Shown here piece by piece: positions 11,819 through 25,198 of a stretch of 64,000 nucleotides of DNA. The stretch lies in NCBI GenBank assembly GCA_026120185.1, contig JANUWF010001783.1, positions 8,461,001 to 8,525,000 on the forward strand. The letters run 5' to 3'. A program made the position numbers and the translations under genes. This DNA is from Voacanga thouarsii. Its lineage: Eukaryota; Streptophyta; Magnoliopsida; Gentianales; Apocynaceae. The notes below the pieces were generated by a model. It had not been told where the DNA came from and made no database searches. It saw only the letters and a program-made list of their open reading frames with translations. The stretch's first letter is position 1. Every line of letters starts with the position of its first letter.

Positions 11819-13325
11819 TATCATGTGCCTGGGCACATTATTTGACACAAATCAATCAGAATCTAGTTTTAACATATCTCTTTTGTGACGTAGAAATTAA
11901 TGTAATTTTGTAGCAGTATCTCTACCAAATGGAACACATCGCTCGAGCTGTGTTTGCTAATTACTCTTTGTTGAATAAGAATGCTTAGAGAATTGAAAGT
12001 TGAGATCCTTCTGATGCTATCTTGATAGGTAACAATTCCATGAGATTTTTGTGTTCGGTGCATTCTTGTTGATGTTTTATGGACTTTTTCATGCCAAATG
12101 ATATTCCAGAATGAGAAAGAATTGCAGCTAGATTTTGCTTCTCTGAGTTTTTCCTTGTGCTTTAGTAGCGTTAATGTCAAAGACGTATGATGAGAAAGTT
12201 AGCAACAGTTTTTTTATCTAATTCTCAGGTATTAGTTATCTGATTCATTGTTTAAGGAGATTTTATCCCCTAAAAAAGAACTGCTTTAAGGGGAAGTATA
12301 GGTATTGGAGTTGGAATTACTGCCTCTTATGCTGATCAAAGCCGGAAACTACTTTTGAATGATGAAGCAGACTGGATCTCTCCATAGTCAAGTTTGCTCT
12401 GCATGACTAGGCATCTTCTTTTCTGATTTTTCAATTACAGGTTATGAACCAACCAGGCATGTCTTTGGTCTAGGCGCAATATGAAATACTGTGTAAGTCA
12501 GTTTTACATTAATTCAGTTTCCAGAAAAATAACTGTAAAATTAGTTAGATTTGTTTTGATATGTTCAGATCTGTTTGCCAGTTTTCTTGAACAATAATTC
12601 AACGGTGATTTGAAGCATATATATATATTAGTTGTTCAATTGCTGGCTTATAGTGACATTGGAGTTCAGTGACAGTTGAGGCTGTTTTTGTTGTCCATCT
12701 TCTTCCATGAGATTTTATGTCTCTACTGACAAAGATACGATGAAGCTCATTTTTTAAAGTAGGAAAAGATCAATTGGTATTAGATTTTGATGATTGTGTT
12801 GCCAGTTAAACCTACCACTCAAGCAGATGCTTACAATCAAGCAAAAATCCTTAAAGATTTCATGCCACATTTATTGATGCCAAATCATGTCAGAAGTTGA
12901 AAACTAATTGAAAACTCAGATGCCAATAGAATAGTATTTAAACATTTTAACCCTGCAATCCAGAATATATTTCAAAAATTTATAGGACAGTTTCTTTAAA
13001 ATAGCATTTTTTTAAAATTAAAATTATAAATGAAAAAAAATCGAGAACTGTTTAAATTTTAACTTTAAAAAAGTTTGAAAGTGATTTATTTTATACAATT
13101 GATAATAGATACCTGTTCTCAGTTGCTTAAGCATTTTTTCCCCTTCTATGGTATTAAAAAAAACACACACACACAAGTGATTTCTATATGGGTACAAAAT
13201 GTTCTGATTTGCACAAGAAAAAAAAAAAAAAAAGCAGCTTAAAAGCTATTTGAGTTGTTCTTCAATGATGTTGTAAAAGCTAATTATTTTGGCTACACGA
13301 CTCTTGTGTACTAAAATATAATGAG
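11819..13325. other. DPH7 3'UTR and intergenic DNA
   Basis: The first few hundred bases are probably DPH7 3'UTR, possibly with a 3'UTR intron (an AG acceptor-like site near 12441). The remainder is AT-rich with a short (CA)n run near 13160 and a poly-A run near 13219. No gene was recognised. Confidence 0.5.
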
Positions 13326-14392
13326 TACAAGACCCTAACAGTGGCATGTGGGTTGATTTGGCCCCGAGCCGGCATGTCAGTCAATGCCAGTTTCAGCTCT
13401 CGAGCTAAATCGGGTGCATCATAGCAGGCCGGTGTGATTTAATCCCTAGCCGGCCTGTCTGGAGAGCCGTTATGTAATGGTTCTCTAACTTTTTTTATTT
13501 TATTTTGACCCCAACAGTTAAAATAGTCTTTTTTTTAATTATTATTTTGACCCCTCAAACGGTCAAATGAACTTTTTTATTTGTATTTTGGCCTCCAATG
13601 GCTATATTTTCTCCCTTAATCCCCAAAACTCTATAAATACTTCCAATTGACCCCAAAACTCACCAAACACTCACTAACTCTCTCCAACTCTCTTATTTTC
13701 ATTCATCTTTCTCTCATAATCCTCAAATCTCTTCATTTTCTCTACAAAAAGTGTTAGAATATAATTTATTTTTTTTTATATTTTTTCAATTCGTCAAGTA
13801 AGGTCTTCATATTTTGAAAAATTATTGAATGGTGGAATAGTGGATAGTTCAAGTCTTGAAGAAGACAAGAAGTAAAGCTCCACAAAGTGTTATAGTTCTT
13901 GGTCATCAACTAATTAGTGTCTCTTAATCTTACATTCTTATTTTTTAAACTTTATTAATTACTTATTTGTTTTAATTATTTGTTTAATTTTTAAGTTAAT
14001 TTACAAATTATTTATATTTTTCAATTCTCTTATTTCATTATTGGTTAATACTTTATTTTATTTTTTCTAACTTTTATTTGAATTTTAATTGATTGTTTTT
14101 GTTTAAAAATAATGGATCCAAATCAATATCATCATTTTTTTTCATCGCAATCATTTACACATTTTGATTTTAATATAAATTCAGCCTTTAATTTAACAAA
14201 TAATGAAATACGTAATGAACATGAAGGCCCTAGTATGCTTAGCGTTAGTATTTCACAATCACAACCAACTCCAATTATTAACACTAATCAATCTAATATG
14301 GGTCAGGATGATGGTGAAATTTCGAAAGTTATAGTTAAAGTAAAAACATTTATGGTTTGAAATATTTTTTAAAAGGATAATGATAATGATAT

Positions 14393-16801
14393 CCTTTCAT
14401 TGGTGGTGATCTAAACGGACATGTAGGTACTGATAAGAGCGGGTTCGAGAGTGTTCATGGAGGTCAGGGTTTCGGAGCTAAAAACGAAGTAGGAACTGCT
14501 ATTCTTGATTTTGCCTTGGCCTATGATTTGACCATAGCAAATACTTGGTTTAAGAAGAGAGATTCTCACTTAGTGACCTTTAGAAGCGTGTTAAATGCCA
14601 GTCAGATAGACTTCTTTATTATGAGGCGTAGGTTTCGTAGTGGGTGTACGGATTGTAAAGTTATTCCAGGTGAGAGTGTAGTTACGCAACACAGGCTGTT
14701 GGTCCTCGATTTTAATTTTAGGAAAAAGAGTAAACAGCAGAATTTTCGAGTTGACTCTAAGATTAGGTGGTGGAGGCTTCAGGGGGATGAAAGAATAGCC
14801 TTTGTTAATAAGGTAGTTGAGGCGGATAATTGGTCTTCTGATATGGATTCGGATCCAGATACTATGTGGAGAAAGATGGCTCAATGTATTAGGACAGTAG
14901 CTAAGGAAGTGCTTGGGGAATCTAAAGGAAAAATACCTCTTAACAAGGATGTGTCGTGGTGGAACAACGAAGTGAAAGAAGCCGTAAGGAGTAAAAGAGA
15001 GTGCTATAGAAACTTAGGAAGGTGTAGGAGTGATGAAAATTTTGAGAAATACAAGGTCGCGAGAAGAAAAGCTAAAGAAGTCGTCGAAACGCAAGAGCCA
15101 TAGTTTACAAGGATTTATATGAAAAGTTAGATACCAAAGACTGGAGAGAAGAATACATATAGATCAGCGCGTTACAAGGAGAAGAAGCCGAGGGATATAG
15201 GTGTAGTGAAATGTGTAAAGGACGAAAACCACAATGTTTTAGTTAAGGATGAAGAAATAAAGGAGAGATGGAGATCATATTTTGATAAGTTATTCAACGG
15301 GAGTCAAGTCCAAGTTCCGAGTGTAGGTAGCCTGGCGCTTTCGAACGAAGAGGTTAACCGTGCATGGATTCGTCGTATTCAGAAGCATGAAGTCCGTGAT
15401 GCCCTTAAAAGGATGAGTCCAAAAAAAGCTGTAGGACCGGATGGTATACCGATCGAGGTTTGGAAGTGTTTAGGAGATATAGGTATTACGTGGCTGACAA
15501 GTCTATTCAACAAGATATATAAAGTTAATAGGATGCCTACAGAGTGGAGGAAGAGTATTCTGATTCCTCTATACAAGAATAAAGGAGATGTCCAGGATTG
15601 TGCAAATTACCGTGGGATTAAACTCATGAGTCATACTATGAAGCTTTGGGAGAAAGTGATTGAACAGAGGTTACGGGGCATTATACAAATTTCAAATAAT
15701 CAGTTTGGTTTTATGCCTGACCGTTCCACTACGGAAGCAATTCATTTATTACGGCAGATGATTGAATATCATAGGGAAAGAAAGAAAAATTTACATATGG
15801 TATTTATTGACCTGAAAAAAGCCTATGACAGGGTTCCTAGAGAAGTAGTTTGGTGGGTATTGGCCAAGAAAGGTGTATCAATAAAGTATATTACTCTCAT
15901 TAAAGATATGTATGAGGGAGCATGTACAAGTGTAAGGACTGGCGCCGTAGTGACTGCAGAGTTCTCTATTAATATCGGGGTGCATCAAGGATCAGCGCTT
16001 AGCCCTTTCCTCTTTGCAGCCGTTATGGATGAGTTGGCCTGCACTATACAGGAGGCTGCGCCATGGTGTATGTTGTTTGCGGATGATATTGTATTAATTG
16101 ATAAGACTAGAGCCGGTGTAAATGCTAAATTGGAGTTATGGCGGCAGACATTGGAATCCAAGGGTTTCAGAATTAGTAGGAGTAAAATAGAGTATATGGG
16201 ATGCAAGTTTAGTGGTAGCAGAAACATAGCCCAGAGTGTAATTTTGGAAGGTAGAGATATACCGTTAGCTGATTGTTTTTGCTATTTAGGATCTATTATT
16301 CAGAAAGACGGAGAGCTCGATAGCAACGTTGTACATCGAGTTAAGGCGGGTTGGTTGAAATGGAGGAGTGCGACTGGTATTCTTTGTGATCGTAATGCAC
16401 CGTTGAATTTAAAGGGAGACAACCTGCTTTTGTTATATGGTACGGAATGTTGGGCAGCTAAAAGGTGTCATATTCAAAAAATAAAAGTAGCTGAGATGCG
16501 TATATTACGGTGGATGTGTGGATATACTAGGAAAGATAGAGTTAGAAATGAGATCATTAGGGAAAAGGTGGGTGTGGCATCTATTGAGGAAAAGATGAGA
16601 GAAATTCGTCTGCGTTGGTTTGGACACGTTCAGAGAAGACCGAGGGATGCTCCTGTTAGAACGATGGAGAGAATGAGGCAGGATATGTTAGACAGAGGTA
16701 GAGGTAGAGGTAGGCCTAAAACGACATGGATAGAGGTAATTAAGAGAAATATGTCTTTGTTAGATTTGGATGAAAGTATGACGTTCGATAGAAGAAAGTG
16801 A
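14393..16801 (+). pseudogene. RTE LINE endonuclease-reverse transcriptase, broken ORF
   Basis: Partial apurinic-type endonuclease (up to about 14720), linker, then reverse transcriptase in a 531-residue frame (15206-16801). RT motifs include KKAVGPDGIPIEVWK, FMPDRSTTEAI, FIDLKKAYDRV, the active-site LFADDIVLID, and a C-terminal GRGRGRPKTTW basic segment. A frame break lies between 15103 and 15206. Compared with LINE copy 2, about 10 residues before LLYGTECW are missing. This copy is non-autonomous. Confidence 0.85.
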
Positions 16802-16900
16802 CCAAAGAGGATTCATATGGATGACCACACGTTGCCTGACGTTGGTTCATGTAGCCGACCCCAAGTTACTTGGGATTAAGGCTTACTTTGTTGTTGTTGT
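14393..16900 (+). mobile_element. 5'-truncated RTE-clade LINE (copy 1)
   Basis: A non-LTR retrotransposon of 2508 bp, bounded by an exact 16-bp target duplication ATAATGATAATGATAT (14377-14392 and 16901-16916) and ending in a (TTG)n tail at 16887-16900. A microsatellite-like tail without poly-A and this protein type fit the plant RTE clade. The 5' end begins inside the endonuclease domain (GGDLNGHVG), so the copy is truncated by incomplete reverse transcription. It lies in the same orientation as the surrounding hAT-1. Confidence 0.9.
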
Positions 16901-17529
16901 ATAATGATAATGATATGGCAATATATAAAATTTGTAAGGTGGTATATGTACATAAGAAGGGAGAAGGGACAGGAATGTTAGTTAGACATATGAAAATGTC
17001 ACATAATGATTGGTTAGAAAATCTACCTAGACAACAACAAATTCATACTATAGAAAGTCAAATTATAGGTAATTTTCAATACGATCATAAAAAAAATAGA
17101 ATTGGATTTGCTAAAATGGTTGTCCAAACTAAATTACTTTTTAATTTTGTAGAAAATTCACATTATGAACAATACATGCAATATAATTGCCTACTTGCAT
17201 GGAGAATGATTCCTAGAACAATATTAAAAAATGATACAATAAAGATATATAAATAAATAAAAGAGTGTCTTATTGCTATGTTTGATTCTTGTAAGTGGAA
17301 ATTTGCTCTTACTTGTTATGGTTAGACTGCAATTACTAATGAGTCTTATTTATACATTACATGCCATTGAATATATCATGATTGATTAGTACAAAAAAAA
17401 ACTATTTATTTTAAATTATTTGAATATCTTCATATAGGTACTAGTACTACTAGAATGATTATTCAAACATGTCATGAATATAGGATTTTAAATAAAATTA
17501 TTTCTATTTCTTTATATAATGCTTCAAAT

Positions 17530-20500
17530 CAAGGTTTTTTGGGCAGGATCGGACCGAACCGGATGGTCAGACCAATCCGACCATGACCTGTTGCTGAAGT
17601 CGGTCCGATTCTTCACTTTGAGCCGTTCTGCACAAAAGCCATTCTTGTTTGTGAGAGTCGTTTTGGACCGGTCGGTTTAACTGTTGAACCAGCCGGCCTT
17701 ACAGTAAACCACACGGTCTATTAAAAAAATTTTGATGGGGCAAATTTTAACTATTAAACCAGCCGGCCTTACCAAAGAAAGGTTATTGCTTGCACAAGTG
17801 GGCAAAACTTATAATCAAAATTAAAGTGCAAGTTGGTTCTTGCTTGTATTGCTAAAACCTTTTACACAAAGAAGGGTAATCTCCCCTACTGGAAAAATTA
17901 CATGAATCCCTACCTTTAAATATTAACTTAAGGAAGAATGACCTTTTACTTGTTGAAAAATAGACCTCTCTTTTTCCCTTTCTTCTTTTCATTAGTCATT
18001 TAGTTTTGTTTCCTTTGCAGGATTAACTTAATGGAAATGGATTCTTCAAAAGGTTGTTCAACTCCTCAATCAACTGCTCCATCATATAATAGTTCATTTA
18101 GGAGAAGTAAGTCTGACATTGCTTGGAATCATATAATTCAAAAGGTCATTGATGGAAAGAATGTGTTGACATGTTTGTATTGTAGTTTTAATAAGAAATG
18201 TGGTGGAATATATAAAATGAAACAACATTTAATTGGAAAAAAAGGACAAGTTAGCTCTTTCCCACGTGTTTCACATGATGTGAAATTTCAAATGAAAAAT
18301 TCTCTTGATGACATTGTTAGAAAAAAAAAAAAAAAGAGAGAGAGATTCAAGAAAACTCTAATTTTGAAAATCCTTGTGGACCTAATGTGGCAAACTTTGA
18401 AGGTGATGAAGATGTTCAAGAAATACCTCATCCAAATGATACAAGACCTCTTGACCGCTTGAAACTTAATGCATTTCAAATAGGAAAAGGAAAGAATTTA
18501 GGACAAATAAATGATTATTTTGCACCAAGAACAACTCCTGGCCCTCCACCAACTTTAAAAAGTGTGATTGCAAATAAAGAGGCGGTACATAGATCACATA
18601 TGGAAGTTCCAAAATTTTTCTATGATGCTTGTTTGCCCATTAATGCTGTGAATTATATCTACTTCCAACGGATGTGTGATGTTGCATGTGCTATAGGGTC
18701 AGAATTTAAAGTTCCCTCTTATCATCAATTACGAGTTTCTTTATTGCATGATGCAAAAAAAGAAGTACAATTATTTGTTGATTCTATGAAAAATAAGTAA
18801 GAAAAACTTGGCTGCACTACAATAGGTGATGGTTGGACTGATAACAAACAAAGGACATTAATTAACTTTCTAGTTTACTATCCTCATGGAACTGTGTTTC
18901 TTGAAATCTGTTGATGCCTCTGATGTTGTGAAAAATGCACAAGCTTTGTTTGAATTATTTAAAAAAGTTATTGAATGAGTTGGTCCAGCTAATATTGTTC
19001 ATATGGTGACTAATAATGGGGTAAATTATGTAGCTACTAGAAAATTGGTTAATAATACTTATCCATCAATCAGTTGTCTCCATGTGCAACTTATTGCTTG
19101 AATATAGTGCTGCAGGATGTTAGTAAATTGAGCCATGTACAAATTCTTGCTGAGAAGGCTTCTGCAATTACTAAATTTGTGTATAATCATGGTTTTTGGT
19201 TGAGTTGGTTGAGAAAAAGAAAAGATTGGATTGAAATCATTCGTCTATGTACTACTAGGTTTGCTACCACTTTTATTGCTCTTAATAATATCTATCAACA
19301 TATGCATGACTTGAGGGCTTTGGTGACTTGTAAGAAGTTTTGTGATTCTAAGCTTTATAGAGAAAATAAAATAAAGGAAGTGGTTGCAATCATTTTGGAT
19401 AACAAGTTTTGGAATAATTGTCATGTTATTGTTAAAGTAGTAGAGCCTTTGATGCATTTGTTGCGTATTGTGGATGGTGCTAAAAAACCACCTTTAGGTT
19501 ATGTATTTGATGGCATGCATAGGGCACTTAAAGCAATCAAAAGGCTATTCAATCAAAAGAAAATGTATTACAAGGTGTATACTGATATCATTAAAAGAAT
19601 ATGAGATATGCATTTGAAGAAAAGTATACATGCTGTTGCATATTGATTGAACCATGCCTTTCAATATGACCGAGAAAGCTTTTGTGATAAACCTTATGTC
19701 ATGGATGGTCTTATTAAGATTGTTATTAAAAAGACTAAGGAGGGTTGGAGTAAAATACTACAAGAAAGTATTCTATTCAGAGACCAATTAAGTAGTTTGG
19801 TTTTGACGTTGCAAAAGAGATATACAAAACTTTTTCACCTAGTAATATTATTTCTTTCACTTTTATTTATTTATTTATTTATTTATTTGTTAATTATTAA
19901 ATTGTTATTATATCATTTTATTTTATTATTGTTAATTCAATTGTTAATTTTATTTCTTTTTAATAGATGAGTGGTGGAAAATGTTTGGTTATAGAGCACC
20001 AAATTTAAGGAAGTTGGCAATTCGTATTTTAAAGCAAACAAATAATTCATCTGGATGTGAAAGAAATTGGAGTGTGTTTAAAAGGATACACACTAAAAAG
20101 AAAAATAGATTGGAACATCAAAGACTTAGTGACCTTGCCTTTGTTCATTACAACTTGAAGTTGAAAATTAGGTATTTTTTTTTTTTAAATATTAATGATT
20201 CTTTTGAATGTTTGTTTGATACAAGTATAACATATAACTTTTGATTTGATAATAGGTTGTTGTCTAAGGAGAAGAGTTTTGATCCAATTGATTATGAAAG
20301 TATAGATATTATTTACTATTAGATTCTTGAGGATGTGGAGGATGAACCTTCAAGTAACATTTGTTGAAGAAATATAGCAAATATTGTATGAAGAGCTTGA
20401 GGAACCAAGGTTACAAAGGCAACGTCGTCGTGGAATAGAAGGTTAATCTTTTTTTTTTTTTTAATATTGATCAAAATTGCTTACAATATACTAGTATTAT

Positions 20501-21047
20501 GTTTTTTTACTCTTATATATATACTTAAATTGTTTGTAGATGACAATGATGGTGATGATTTTGTAGTGGAAGATATTGGTGATGACATTGATCTTTCAAG
20601 AATGGATTAATTTGCATATGAGTCACAACTATTTGATATTGATGTTGGAGTTGCAAGCACAAGTGGGACATCCAACAACAAGAATTTTGATCATGAAAGT
20701 TGGTATAGAGGAATTTGAGGATTTGTACCTTTAAGTAATAACTTAATATGAATTTGAAATTGTGTGTTTGTAATAAATTAATAATGATTTCTTTTAATTT
20801 TATAGTATATTAGATTGTTAGTTATAAATTAAGAATGACTACTTTTAATCATATATTTGAATGTTTATATTTTTATGCACTTAAATTACACAATATTATT
20901 GATCAATTTTATTTTTAAAATAATTATATTTTTAATTTTTAAATTATAATATTACCGGTTCAATTACAGTCCAATTATAGTTGGACCATTAAACCGTGAA
21001 TTAATAAATTTTTTGATTCGATGACCGGTCCGATTATGAAAACATTG
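17530..21047 (+). mobile_element. Inner hAT DNA transposon (hAT-2), near full length
   Basis: A 3518-bp element inserted in hAT-1. It is bordered by the exact 8-bp target duplication CTTCAAAT (17522-17529 and 21048-21055). Terminal repeats are CAAGGTTTT...ATCGGACCG at the 5' end and, read inward from the 3' end, CAATGTTTTCATAATCGGAC. Subterminal regions are rich in CCGGTCC and GGACCGG words. Its 3' terminal ~180 bp is closely similar to 25010-25198, showing that the MITE there is a deletion derivative. Confidence 0.92.
18031..20609 (+). pseudogene. hAT-2 transposase, frameshifted
   Basis: A BED finger-like N-terminus (18031-18350: CLYC, then KMKQHL) is followed after a poly-A frame change (18320-18335) by a second frame to 18797. 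It continues, with breaks, through TIGDGWTDNKQR (about 18817), the 19074-19604 segment (SHVQILAEKASAITKFVYNH), and a C-terminal dimerisation region at 19981-20240 (LRKLAIRILKQTNNSSGCERN). An Asp/Glu-rich tail lies near 20540-20610. Poly-T intronic stretches occur at 19850-19965, 20170-20260 and 20445-20540. Stops at 18797 and near 18976 and 19602 show loss of function, although the element is less decayed than hAT-1. Confidence 0.75.
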
Positions 21048-22788
21048 CTTCAAATAATGATTCTATCATAACAATTTTGAAAAATATTATGAATTTTATA
21101 TTAGATGGTATTTTATTTCATTATAGGCGTGCTTGTCATATACTTAATTTGTGTGTTAATGAATGATATAAACATATTGATAATATTATTAATATAATTA
21201 GAAATGTTATTTTATTTATTAAAATTTCTCCAACTAGGTAATAAAATTTTAAGGCTTTATGCCGAAAATAAGGTGTATGTTTTAAAAAGTTAGATTAGAT
21301 TGTAAAATTAGATGGAACTCAATTTTGTATATATTTGAAAGTGTTATACCTTTTCAAAATTAATTTATTAAATTTTATAATAGTAACAATTTTTAACTTC
21401 AACTCACTGAAACTCATTTTGAAAATTGTATTATACTTTCAACATTTTTATTTACTTTTAAATAAGTAACTGAACTTTTATTGAGATCTTATTATCCCAC
21501 TACTCATTTTATTCTTCTAATAATTGTTAAGGTAGCACATATTTTTTGTGAGGAGATGAAGCATCCTTAATATGGTTATTTTATGAGAAGCATGTTTGAA
21601 AAATATAAAAAATATTATGAAAATATTCATATTTTATATTGTATGGTATTGTATTTAGATCCTCGAGTAAAAACTACTAGATTTCATAGTATTATTGAAT
21701 ATATCTACGAAACATTAGATTTTGATAAATCTCAAATACTTAGGTAATGTATGATAAAAGATATAAAAGATAAAATAGCTAAAACTCTATCTGACATGTA
21801 TAATTTGTATGAGTTTGAATTTTCTTATTCTAGGTCTGTTACTTTAAGTAGATAAGGTTCATCATCATCTAGTAGTCGATTTCAATCACCACAAAGATCT
21901 ACCTCTTCGATTTCATCAACATTTAATTCATGGGGTATCATGAAGCGTAAAAAAATCATCTACCACCTATAATGAGATAGTAATTTACGAGATGCGACAT
22001 CTAGTAAAAATAAAGATCAACATTTTGACATTTTTTATTAGTGAAAGGCTCATGTAAATCAATACCCAAATTTATCTAAAATGACACGTGATCTTTTAAT
22101 ACCACATGTCTCCACAATGCCATCAAAAAGCGTCTTTAGTGAGAGCGATTAAACAATTGATAAAAGAATATCTCAATTGGCTCCTCATACTTTGGAGATG
22201 TTAATGTGTTGTAATAGTTGGTTCGCAGCCGAAGATAGGACGATCAATTCGTAAATTATTGATAATAACTCAAATGAAAAATGAGACGAGCCAAATAATT
22301 AGTTTAGTATTTGAATAATTAGGAGTATATGATAAGTAATTTAATGTAATTGTTTAATTTTATTTTTAGAATATTTATTCAATTTTTAAATTTTAATCAT
22401 TGTAATATTTTTAAGAAGTTTAAATATCAGGTTCCCCTCTTACGTAATTTTTATTTTATTGATTACTAAAACTAGTAGAAGTTCAAACCAAACTCCCTAT
22501 AACTTCAAGGTAACTTTTTGATAACTTTAAACAATTGTTATTTAAGTAATAATAAAAAATTATAAAACAAGTGTATATTAAAATTTTTAATTGAATTAAA
22601 CGAAAAAAAAAAAGAATGAGAAAGAGGATAGACCCAACCCGCAGGCCTCATGGGCCTAGGGCCCAGGCAGTGCCTAGCCCAAGGTTTTTGGCTCTGGGCC
22701 CAACACAAACCAACCTGCTTAAGCGTGGAACCAACTCCAGTACGGTTCAAAATCATACAGACCGATCCACATGCCAATGCTACAAGAC

Positions 22789-23220
22789 CTTTATGGAGAT
22801 AAAAATGATTTTCATGTTGTTTTTAATATTTTTTCACCTTAAATTGTATTTATAATTTGATAATTATTTCTAGATAAATTAAATAAAATAAACAAGTAAG
22901 AGTGAAATTAATTTAAGACATTATATCTAATGCATCAGAGATAATAGTTATCTTCTATTTCTACTATTTTTCAACGGACTTATTTGTGAGCAAATTATAT
23001 TTCTAACATTATTTACTTCACTTTCAAATTATATTTCTACCCGTTATTCATTCCACTCTCATTATTTCGTGAAAAATATATTTATTTTTTTATGTTCTCG
23101 TAGACTAATTTAGTTAAGTATTACCTGTATAGTTTAAATTAAAGGGGACTATTTATGTAATTTAATTTTTTGTCCAAAAAAAGGATTTATTAATATTTCG
23201 GTATTCCAAAGGAAGTGGGA
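22789..23220. other. Intergenic AT-rich DNA between hAT-1 and the proteasome gene
   Basis: No gene, terminal repeat or other recognised structure. It lies downstream (3') of the minus-strand proteasome gene, whose 3'UTR probably covers about 23230-23584. Confidence 0.5.
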
Positions 23221-23584
23221 TATGGTTACCATCTCAAACTAGCAATTCTCTGTGCTCTCTTCTACTACGCTGCAGTTTATTTCAACATAAAAAAACGAAG
23301 TACTAGGACCAGTTCCACTCTCCAAACAAGAGAAAACCAACTACAACACCAGAAATCGATTTAAAACCAGTGTATTCTGCCCCAAACATGGTATAAAGAA
23401 AGAAGAAAAACCGAAATCTGGATCCAAGCTGAATGGAATCGAAATTCAAGCATTTTCCCGTGCTGCTCTTGAGCTTGCAAATTGTATCAGTTCTAGCATC
23501 TCATGTAAATGAGCAATTATGGCATAAAATCAAACAGATTGCAACAAGATGCAGGAAACAAAGATCAACTGGAAATAGAATGTT

Positions 23585-24334
23585 TTAAGAGGCATCTGCA
23601 GCAGGTTGGGCCAATCCAGATTTCTGTAGCAACTTAGTTAGGGCGTCGGGTGAGTGCACCTGGTATTTAACCTTTCCACTGGAGAGGAATACCTCAGCAA
23701 GCTCGAGCTTCTCTGAGGTAAGACTAGTGCTGTCCATTGTTTTACTGAGCACCTTAAGAGCAAGTTGAACAGCCTCCTCCCTTGTGATATCATCCTTGTA
23801 ATCCTGCTTTAACATTGACTGTGCTGCCTGGTTGTTTGCGCCAATAGCAGCTGCTTTCCAACCGCCGTAATTTCCACTTGGATCACTCATATAAAGCTGG
23901 AAACCATAGTTTTTATCCCAGCCAGCAAACAGAAATGAAACTCCAAAGGGGCGAAGGCCACCAAATTGTGTGTAGCCTTGCTTTGTATCACATAGGGACT
24001 GAACTAGCTGTTCGACGGGCATCGGTTCTTGGTAAGCATAAGTATAGCGCTGAGCTTGGACCCTGGCAGTGTTAATCAGGATGTTTGCATCAGACATAAT
24101 GCCAGCCACAGCACAGGCCACATGATCATCAATCTTGTACATCTTTTCAGTGGATGTTGATGTCTGAAGAAGCTTGGAAGTAACTTTTTTCTCACCTACC
24201 AGCACAACCCCATCTTTAGACAAAATGCCAATTGCACTCCCTGCATTTCCAATGGCTTCCATTGCATATTCAACCTGGTACAGACGGCCTTCTGGAGAGA
24301 AGATAGTTGTACGACTATCATATCTTCGTGACAT
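23585..24334 (-). CDS. PAC1: 20S proteasome subunit alpha type-4 (alpha-3/PAC1)
   Basis: An outer-ring alpha subunit of the 20S core particle, which degrades ubiquitinated proteins in cytosol and nucleus. The 249-residue frame begins [18 protein letters not shown] and continues [10 protein letters not shown], the conserved alpha-type N-terminal helix that gates the entry channel. Then follow the GVVLVGEKK strand, the internal signature [14 protein letters not shown], the [15 protein letters not shown] region, and a C-terminal helix ending in AADAS. It lacks the catalytic N-terminal Thr of beta subunits, as expected. Length and sequence are typical of plant PAC1. The frame is open in one exon; splice signals indicate that the intron lies in the 5'UTR. 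Gene copy number cannot be judged here. Confidence 0.97.
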   Translation of the reverse strand: MSRRYDSRTTIFSPEGRLYQVEYAMEAIGNAGSAIGILSKDGVVLVGEKKVTSKLLQTSTSTEKMYKIDDHVACAVAGIMSDANILINTARVQAQRYTYAYQEPMPVEQLVQSLCDTKQGYTQFGGLRPFGVSFLFAGWDKNYGFQLYMSDPSGNYGGWKAAAIGANNQAAQSMLKQDYKDDITREEAVQLALKVLSKTMDSTSLTSEKLELAEVFLSSGKVKYQVHSPDALTKLLQKSGLAQPAADAS

Positions 24335-24752
24335 CTTATTCCCTATAGTAAATATGCTACACAGTCAGTCCAAGGTGAATGAGCAATTCAGGAGCTATTT
24401 GGGTAATCAAGAAGTATCAAAGTGGGACAAAAGTTTTATGCTGTTAAGTACCAACTGCCGACAAACAATTTTATCAATAGCAGAAAACAGGACAGGAGGC
24501 TCTAGTTTATATTATGCTACATGGACTCTTTGCTTCCCCTACTGGATCCATGACGGACATGACAAGGATTGAATATGGGATACTTAAACTTTTAAGAGCA
24601 CGAGGTCATAAACAAAATATAGACTTGTCAACAAGTAGGAAAGTAGAAAAGTACATTCACATGGTTCCTTCAACAGAAATGAATGAGAGAAACAAACACT
24701 TGGTATATTAAAATGACAAGCTCACTATTTCACTGTGGCACTCTATCCACAT

Positions 24753-25198
24753 CATTGTTTCTTGGACTGGAGCCGGTTGGACTGTGACCCGGTCCCCAAA
24801 CCGGTCCGATTCACCCCTTTGAGCCGGAAATCTCAAAAACCGGCCTATTTTGTACAAACCAGTTTGGACCGGCCGGTCCAACCAATTCAACCAGTCCTTT
24901 TTTTTTTTCCTCCTAAATAAGAAAATATATTCATAGAAAAGAAATAAGCTACACAAATAAAATAAATAGTCTATAGTAATAGAGAAAATATCATATTTTC
25001 TTCTAATTTCGTTATTTATGCATTTATGGACTTGAATTACACTATATTATTGATCAATTTTATTCTTAAAAATATTATTTTTTAAATTTTTAAATAATAA
25101 TATTACTGACTCAATTACAGTTCAATTGCGGTTGGACCATTAAACCGTGAACCAGTAAATTTTCCGGTTCGATGTCCGGTCCGGTTCTGAAAACAATG
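24753..25198. mobile_element. Non-autonomous hAT MITE of the hAT-2 family
   Basis: A 446-bp element with the exact 8-bp target duplication ATCCACAT (24745-24752 and 25199-25206). The ends are CATTGTTTC at the left and GAAAACAATG at the right. The subterminal sequence is rich in CCGGTCC. The right ~190 bp closely matches the right end of hAT-2 (20867-21047), including GGTTGGACCATTAAACCGTG-type words. It has no coding capacity and would depend on hAT-2-type transposase. Confidence 0.92.

Larger units (their letters stand above)
14112..22252 (+). pseudogene. hAT-1 transposase pseudogene, split by insertions
   Basis: Decayed hAT transposase in pieces. The N-terminal part is 14112-14360. A BED-type finger region is at about 16917-17256 (CKICK and a following HMKMSH). 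A central part near 17440-17521 reads toward SLYNASN and resumes after hAT-2 at 21056 (NNDS, then a FHYRRACHIINL-like segment near 21115-21160). The C-terminal hAT dimerisation-like region lies near 22095-22240 (PSKSVFSES, then LEMLMCCNSW). Several in-frame stops and shifts are present. The LINE sits between the N-terminal region and the finger; hAT-2 sits inside the central conserved Asn-Ala-Ser-Asn stretch. The element cannot encode active transposase. Confidence 0.7.
13334..22780 (+). mobile_element. Outer hAT DNA transposon (hAT-1), nested host of two later insertions
   Basis: The element is flanked by an exact 8-bp target duplication TACAAGAC (13326-13333 and 22781-22788). Near-terminal inverted repeats are CAGTGGCATGTGG (13339-13351) and CCACATGCCAATG (22767-22779). 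Terminal regions are GC-rich with CCGGC/GGCCC motifs, as in plant Ac-like hATs. Removing the LINE (14393-16900) and the second hAT (17530-21047), with one copy of each target duplication, leaves about 3.4 kb, a normal autonomous hAT size. The 5' end has about 5 extra bases outside the best inverted repeat, so the exact end is slightly uncertain. Confidence 0.8.

Noticed and set aside
14591..14884. Antisense ORFs over LINE and gene exons throughout
   Set aside because: Shadow frames opposite real coding sequence.
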